Assembly (NCBI GenBank): GCA_000818945.1
Contig: KN805387.1
Coordinates: 445,903-509,902 of the forward strand
Source: Schizochytrium sp. CCTCC M209059
Taxonomy: Eukaryota > Sar > Bigyra > Thraustochytrida > Thraustochytriidae
Direction: 5' to 3'
Length of the DNA stretch: 64,000 nt
A program made the position numbers and the translations under genes. Under the pieces are notes generated by a model. That model did not search any database. It had not been told where the DNA came from and worked only from the letters and a program-made list of their open reading frames with translations. Positions 59,520 through 64,000 of the stretch are shown here, one piece after another (positions within the stretch are counted from its first letter, which is position 1; each line of letters opens with the position of its first letter).

Positions 59520-61187
59520 ATGAGCTCGGGAACGACCCACGCGGGCGCGCAGGATGACGGCGGCGGTGGCGCCGCTGCCAGCGCCGCCGCTGATAGCGCC
59601 AACGCGTCGGCAGGCACCAGCAACGGGGCGGCGCCGGTCGCAGAGGCCAGACAGGGCGCTGTCGAGGGCGTCATCAAGCCGCCGCCCGACCTGCGGCTTC
59701 TCGTGGACAAGACCGCAGAGCACGTGGCGATGCGGGGCAAAGCCTTCGAAGATAGCATTCGCAGCAAGATGAAGGGCAAGCCAAAGTTTGACTTTCTCAA
59801 GCCGGGACATCCGTACTATCGCTACTATGCGGAAAAGGTCGACGAACTCTCGCTAAAGGAGCACCTTCGCGTGACCAAAGAGGCCAAGGCCAAGACACCA
59901 GAGCCACAGGAGGAAACTAAATCACCCTCGAAAGAGGGAAAGCAGATTGACGAGGCCTCACCGCAAAAGGAGCAAGAAAGCAAAACGGAGAAAGCATCCA
60001 AGAGCGAAGTGATCGAGCGCGCGGCCAAGCTCGACGCTACGGCCGGCGCGGTCCGCAAACGTCGCACGCGCGCTCCTCCCCCGCTACAGTTTACTGTGGC
60101 TCATCCCGTCGACACAGAGCCAGCGGCCACGATTGATCTCGTCAAGCTGACTGCCAAGTATGCGGCCGTGCTCGGCGACTCGTTCGTGAGCAAAGTTGGC
60201 GCGCGAGAACAGCACAACCCCGAATTCTCCTTTTTGAAAGCGAGCGACCGAGTGCACGGCTACTTTAAGGAGATGACTGCCATGTACAGTAAGATCCTCG
60301 ACTGGCAGGAAACCGTGCGGGTCGCGACTGGGGACTTTAAGGATCCCATGACTGTTTTGGATCGCGCTGTCCACCGGGTCGAGTGGGAATCTGACCAAAC
60401 GCTTCGCGAACGCGAAGCCAAAGCACAAGAGCGCGAGGAGTTTGTTGCTTTTAATCAAATCGATTGGCACGATTTCGTTCTGGTCGAGACAATCTCTTTT
60501 GACGATAAAGCGCCTTCACCAGCTCCGGGCGCGCACACGAGTGCGGCTGCCCCGACTGCATCCAACGCTGCTAGTGGACCCACACCGGCAAACAAAGGCC
60601 CTGATCCGGGGAAGAAACCTGCGCAAGCTGCTGACGCAGACTCTGACTCTGACGTGGACATGGACATGGACGACAGCGAAGACGAGGAGGGGCCGATCCG
60701 TGTACGTACAGACTACCAGGCGCAAGTTCGGGCCCAGGCCGTCAAGGACACCAAGCTTGCTCTCCCTGACGGCAGACAAATGGACGCCAATGATGTGAAC
60801 GAGCACATGCGCAAAGAGCTGATTGATCCCAAATGGAAGGAACAGAAGGAGCGCTTTCTTGAGAAACAAAAGGTCCAAGCCTTTGCAGAGCAAGACATTA
60901 GTCGTAATCTTGGAAGAATGGCTGCTCACAGACCTGACGTCTTCTCCACGGATGAAGGAGCTGCAAAGCGTGCGCGCGATGAGGACGAGGCTGCCCAGGC
61001 AAAGGGCGCTTCTTTAACTTGGGACGGCACCGTGAGCTCTGCCGCTGCTGTCACGGCAGAAGCACAGCGTCGCAAACAAGAGGCACGAGGTCGTCGTGAC
61101 GATGATGCGGCGCCGCAAATCAATTACTCTGTTGGCCCGGCACAGGCGCCGCCCAGCAAGCGAAGCAAACAGTCAAAGTCTCACTAA
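59520..61187 (+). CDS. SF3A1: Splicing factor 3A subunit 1 (SF3A1/Prp21)
   Basis: This 555-residue protein is the SF3a120/Prp21 subunit of U2 snRNP. After an Ala/Gly-rich start, SURP domain 1 lies at about residues 55-105 (LLVDKTAEHVAMRGKAFEDS, KPKFDFLKPGHPYYRYY). SURP domain 2 follows at about 215-265 (KLTAKYAAVLGDSFVSKV, FSFLKASDRVHGYFKEM). The conserved downstream block (DWHDFVLVETI-like: FNQIDWHDFVLVETISFDD; about 325-345) and the RQMDANDVNEHMRKELIDPKW block are present. The C-terminal ubiquitin-like domain of animal and plant SF3A1 is not seen; the protein ends in a basic tail. ATG 59520 is the first in frame. The absence of the ubiquitin-like domain resembles the shorter yeast form. Confidence 0.95.
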   Translation: MSSGTTHAGAQDDGGGGAAASAAADSANASAGTSNGAAPVAEARQGAVEGVIKPPPDLRLLVDKTAEHVAMRGKAFEDSIRSKMKGKPKFDFLKPGHPYYRYYAEKVDELSLKEHLRVTKEAKAKTPEPQEETKSPSKEGKQIDEASPQKEQESKTEKASKSEVIERAAKLDATAGAVRKRRTRAPPPLQFTVAHPVDTEPAATIDLVKLTAKYAAVLGDSFVSKVGAREQHNPEFSFLKASDRVHGYFKEMTAMYSKILDWQETVRVATGDFKDPMTVLDRAVHRVEWESDQTLREREAKAQEREEFVAFNQIDWHDFVLVETISFDDKAPSPAPGAHTSAAAPTASNAASGPTPANKGPDPGKKPAQAADADSDSDVDMDMDDSEDEEGPIRVRTDYQAQVRAQAVKDTKLALPDGRQMDANDVNEHMRKELIDPKWKEQKERFLEKQKVQAFAEQDISRNLGRMAAHRPDVFSTDEGAAKRARDEDEAAQAKGASLTWDGTVSSAAAVTAEAQRRKQEARGRRDDDAAPQINYSVGPAQAPPSKRSKQSKSH

Positions 61188-61668
61188 AGGGAAAGAACGG
61201 CGCTAAGGTCTGCACAACACAGCATTAACTGCCGATTCGTGCGCGGCTCATCTCGCGGACAAAAGAGTGAAGATTCGATGTGGGCGCCTGCCCTGCTCTG
61301 CAATAGAAATGCTTTGCTTTACATATAGCGAGCGCCCAAGGATATGAAATGGGCTACTACGCTGGCAGGCGGCGTTATCAAAATCATGCGAGGAGCCCAA
61401 AATTCACAAAAAGACGAAGAAGTGAGCGAGTAGAAAGGAACGAATGAATGATAGACACAGTCAATTGACACAAAACATTTATCTTTCGAGTTGAGCCGCG
61501 ACGATTTTGGTGGCTCTTTCAGGCTAATACACAGACTGGTTAAAGGATCGACGCCGAGGGCTGCTGCTCTGAGCAGTGCACTTTCAGGAGATTTTCTTCC
61601 ATTCGCTGGTCGAGCGTCCATTTTGTCAGTCGTTGGGGTGGATGTCTCACTGTCTCCTGACATTCGTT
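61188..61668. other. 3' flanks of convergent SF3A1 and JmjC/cupin-8 genes
   Basis: 481 nt with no supportable gene; overlapping open frames on the two strands lack family features. Confidence 0.5.
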
Positions 61669-63114
61669 TTAAAAAGGAGGCTGGGGCATGAAGGCAGCTG
61701 CCGTGTCCTTGCCGTGGACCCAATAGTTGACCATGACGGAGGATCCCATGTTCTGCACATGATGGAACCAGCCCGCGGGAAGGTAGAGAAGCTCACCAGG
61801 CTTGATGTCGACAATCATTTTGTTGTAATGCGAAGAGGACACGCCAGGGGCATTCGGGTCCGCAGGGTCGCCGTAGCAAAGACCCTTGTTCCGGCCAACG
61901 CAGCGCGGCTTGAGCAACTGAAAGTCCGAGGGCGGCGCAATGGTGAAGCGCTTGGTGCCGGCAATCATCGCAACAATGTTGTCACAGCAGTCCGAGTGCG
62001 AGGCCGTACCAGACACACCGTTACCCATCCAGAGGCTACCGCGCTGCATCCAGCGGCGGGGAAAGAGGGGCGGAGGGCGAACGCCAAGCTTTTGCAGCGC
62101 ATGCGGCTTGATCTTCATGTTACGCGGGAGGTTGCGAAGGCCCTTCTTCTTGACAAGCGTCGCGTTGGCGCGCAAGGCCGCGAGACCGGGGCCAAGATCG
62201 ACCTCGCCATCGAAGCGAGCGTTGGGCCGGTACTGCGCAAAGGTCTCAGTGGTCACATCATGGCCATCAAAGGGAAACATCTCGTTGAGTTCCTCAAAAG
62301 TGAAGGCGCGACCAGTGTAGCCAGACTTGCGCATGTTGTCCATGCGAAAGAGCACAGGCTGACCGAACTTGCGAAAGCGCGCGCGAAAGTTTTGTTCATT
62401 GAGCTGGATGCTACGCTTGAGCACGGGAACGAAGCGTTTGATTGGGTTTGCGCGGTACAGACGAGCGTACTCTTGCACGCCCCACCACTCGTTCTGCTTG
62501 GGCGCGAGGTCAGGGACAACGACGTCAGCGCTTGCAGCGTACTCGGCGTAGTTCTCAAAGATGTCCGAGTCCTTCATGCTCGTGAGATCGTGGAAAGGCT
62601 CGAGATACAGGTCGGCGACCTCAGCAGCTGCCGACTCGTCAGCGCGCTCGTCCTCCTCCCGCTCGGCCTCCTCCTCGGCGGTTTCCTCGGCAAGGTTGGG
62701 GTTGACATCACCGGGAGAGGGATCTCCGTTCTCAACGCGACGGCTAAAGTGCTCGTCGCCATTCTCGCTAGTAATCTCGAAGCCGTCGTTGCCCACGGCC
62801 GGAAGAGTGGTCCCGCCATTGCCAGTCATCGTCGGAGCTGCGCGGCTGCTGCCACTTCCGGCGACAACGACGTCCTGCTTGCCATGCGCCGCATAGCCGA
62901 ACATGAACGATGCCGACACGAGCATGAGAACCACCACATACATGAACCACCACGACTGCTTGACGGCATTCACCTGGTGCATGACGCGCTCCATGACCGG
63001 CGCGTTACGCGCGCGACCGCTCAAAAGTCCTGTCTGGCCATCCTCGGTGGGCGAGGGGGCCCTCGAGTACGGCAGACTTCCGCTGCTGCTGCTGTGCTTG
63101 CGCGCCTTCATCAT
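61669..63114 (-). CDS. Type II membrane JmjC/cupin-8 Fe(II)/2-oxoglutarate oxygenase
   Basis: This 481-residue protein has a short Ser/Arg-rich cytosolic N-terminus, one transmembrane segment (about residues 55-76, SWWFMYVVVLMLVSASFMFG), an acidic stem (about 110-190), and a lumenal or extracellular JmjC/cupin-8 domain (about 230-470). Iron ligands are His373 and Asp375 in SHSDCCDN and His451 in LPAGWFHHVQN. The segment GTKRFTIAPPSD fits the 2-oxoglutarate-binding strand, and MIVDIKPGELLYLPAG the pre-ligand strand. The likely activity is hydroxylation of a protein or small molecule in the secretory pathway. JMJD5/JMJD8-type enzymes are the nearest analogies, but the target is unknown. The frame continues upstream without an ATG; 63114 is the first ATG (63111 next). 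Confidence 0.85.
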   Translation of the reverse strand: MMKARKHSSSSGSLPYSRAPSPTEDGQTGLLSGRARNAPVMERVMHQVNAVKQSWWFMYVVVLMLVSASFMFGYAAHGKQDVVVAGSGSSRAAPTMTGNGGTTLPAVGNDGFEITSENGDEHFSRRVENGDPSPGDVNPNLAEETAEEEAEREEDERADESAAAEVADLYLEPFHDLTSMKDSDIFENYAEYAASADVVVPDLAPKQNEWWGVQEYARLYRANPIKRFVPVLKRSIQLNEQNFRARFRKFGQPVLFRMDNMRKSGYTGRAFTFEELNEMFPFDGHDVTTETFAQYRPNARFDGEVDLGPGLAALRANATLVKKKGLRNLPRNMKIKPHALQKLGVRPPPLFPRRWMQRGSLWMGNGVSGTASHSDCCDNIVAMIAGTKRFTIAPPSDFQLLKPRCVGRNKGLCYGDPADPNAPGVSSSHYNKMIVDIKPGELLYLPAGWFHHVQNMGSSVMVNYWVHGKDTAAAFMPQPPF

Positions 63115-64000
63115 CTTTGCTCTACTGCTACTGGACCGTTTTTCGTTTGCTTTGGCAATCTTGCGCGCGTTCAGGTTTTGCTTTCGGCCTTCCCTTCCAG
63201 GGGCTTCGCTTGCTGCCGCACTGCTGCTTGTTGTTGTTTTTTGCCAGCAATGTGGCTTGTCAAAGGGTGCTCGGCACGAGTCACGGGCCCGCCAAAGGCC
63301 ACTGGGCACGCGTGCAGGGCCACCGTCGTCCGCGTCACGGTTACTTTGCTAGCTCCGTGCGCACTCGTCTCCCAGCCGTGGCCGTGGATAAGGCATCTAT
63401 CTGTCTATCAAATCTTCATGTTTGGTGGGGTGGTCGATCAATCATCAGTGTTCGGTCGGCCCGGCCGGCCGGCCGACCGGCCGACCGGCCGACCGGCCGG
63501 TTAGCCAGTCGTCCTAGCAGCAACTAGGTCGGGGTCGGTTGATGCGCCTCGCTCGGGCCGCCATCTTGGACGTCATGGCCTCAGCTTTGGCCGGCTCCGG
63601 ACGTCTCGTCGCCGGCGGCCACGGCCGTCCTGGTGCGGCGGGCGCGGCGGCCACAACAGTGTATAGCTGGTTAAAAAGGAGGAGACTCGTCCTCGCCCCA
63701 TCATGTGGGGGCCGGCCCCACACCTGGCACCGCTCGGTTCCAGACTCTTTTCCTGCCCCCTTTTGCGTCTTTCACCAACAGCTATCGACCTGGATGGTAA
63801 GGAGCAAGACCGAGACTCTTTGCGCCGCCAGCCAGCAGCTTCTTCGCTGGGAGTTCCGCGCGAAGCGTCCTCACGGAACGTCCCGCACGGGGCCTCTTTC
63901 TTTGGGACCCCGCAACGAACCCGCTGTGGCGTGTGCGTACTAGGTCCCAAGCAGCGCGCTCGGCCCCACACCGTGCCCACACGTCTCCACGCTCCCGGCA
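63115..64000. other. Upstream flank of the JmjC gene to the window end
   Basis: No supportable gene. Contains a CCGGCCGA-type GC array (63458-63500) and short GC-rich frames on both strands with no family features. A gene extending in from beyond the window cannot be excluded. Confidence 0.5.
63458..63500. repeat. GACCGGCC octamer array
   Basis: Tandem CCGGCCGA units (about five) within CGGCCGGCC sequence. The unit is nearly self-complementary, so the array can pair with itself. Confidence 0.8.

Noticed and set aside
61576..63504. Plus-strand frame opposite the JmjC/cupin-8 gene
   Set aside because: It lacks a family and the minus-strand frame has complete iron-ligand motifs.
63539..63943. 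Open frame near the window end
   Set aside because: GC-driven composition, overlapping frames on both strands, no motifs.

Overview
This window looks like nuclear DNA of a GC-rich, intron-poor protist. The dense, single-exon eukaryotic genes and their family mix (type II glutamine synthetase, CapZ alpha, PLRG1, SF3A1, PSMD9, eEF1B-gamma, ETHE1, PHYH, a dual-family immunophilin, a yellow/MRJP-like propeller) would fit a thraustochytrid-type stramenopile. That placement is inference; no organism-specific marker was seen. No ribosomal, tRNA, CRISPR or bacterial operon structure was found. Two runs of N (20089-20352 and 35204-35431) are assembly gaps.

Layout. 1-4982 is non-coding, rich in simple repeats, and leads into glutamine synthetase (4983-6038, +). 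A MATE transporter (7505-9226, +) follows, then a large unrecognised protein with three EF-hand/p25-alpha-like repeats (9973-12858, +) and, 53 nt later, the proteasome chaperone PSMD9 (12912-13628, +), whose 3' end is partly duplicated in tandem. A possible small coiled-coil gene (about 13983-14237, -) precedes CapZ alpha (15182-16057, +), an HDHD5/CECR5-like HAD hydrolase (16663-17652, -) and PLRG1/Prp46 (18411-19889, +). After the first gap comes an ACT-ACT-PFKFB fusion (20673-23222, -), an ABHD17-like depalmitoylase (24642-25616, -) and a secreted yellow/MRJP-like beta-propeller (26271-27614, +).

27.8-39.8 kb is a minus-strand block made of two tandem-duplicated gene pairs: two phytanoyl-CoA dioxygenases (the first broken by a 1-nt deletion) and two very large proteins joining an APH/EcKL-like small-molecule kinase domain to a CrtC/AttH-like (calycin) domain. 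In the second pair one copy keeps the kinase aspartates and the other has lost both. After a 3.2-kb repeat-rich spacer come an ARM-ankyrin-IQ scaffold (42975-48110, +), an RRM protein with an Arg-Asp repeat tail (48155-49267, -), a polytopic RING/TRAF-type protein whose RING is split by a Gln-rich insert (49838-53413, +), ETHE1 (53690-54538, -), an FKBP-TPR-cyclophilin immunophilin (55231-56697, +), eEF1B-gamma (57085-58278, -), SF3A1 (59520-61187, +) and a type II membrane JmjC/cupin-8 oxygenase (61669-63114, -).

The genes do not form one pathway: most are housekeeping genes, each with its own promoter region. The most unusual items are (i) the kinase-calycin tandem pair with opposite active-site fates and (ii) the ACT-domain PFKFB that keeps its kinase but has lost the phosphatase nucleophile. 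The second suggests fructose-2,6-bisphosphate synthesis under amino-acid (ACT ligand) control.
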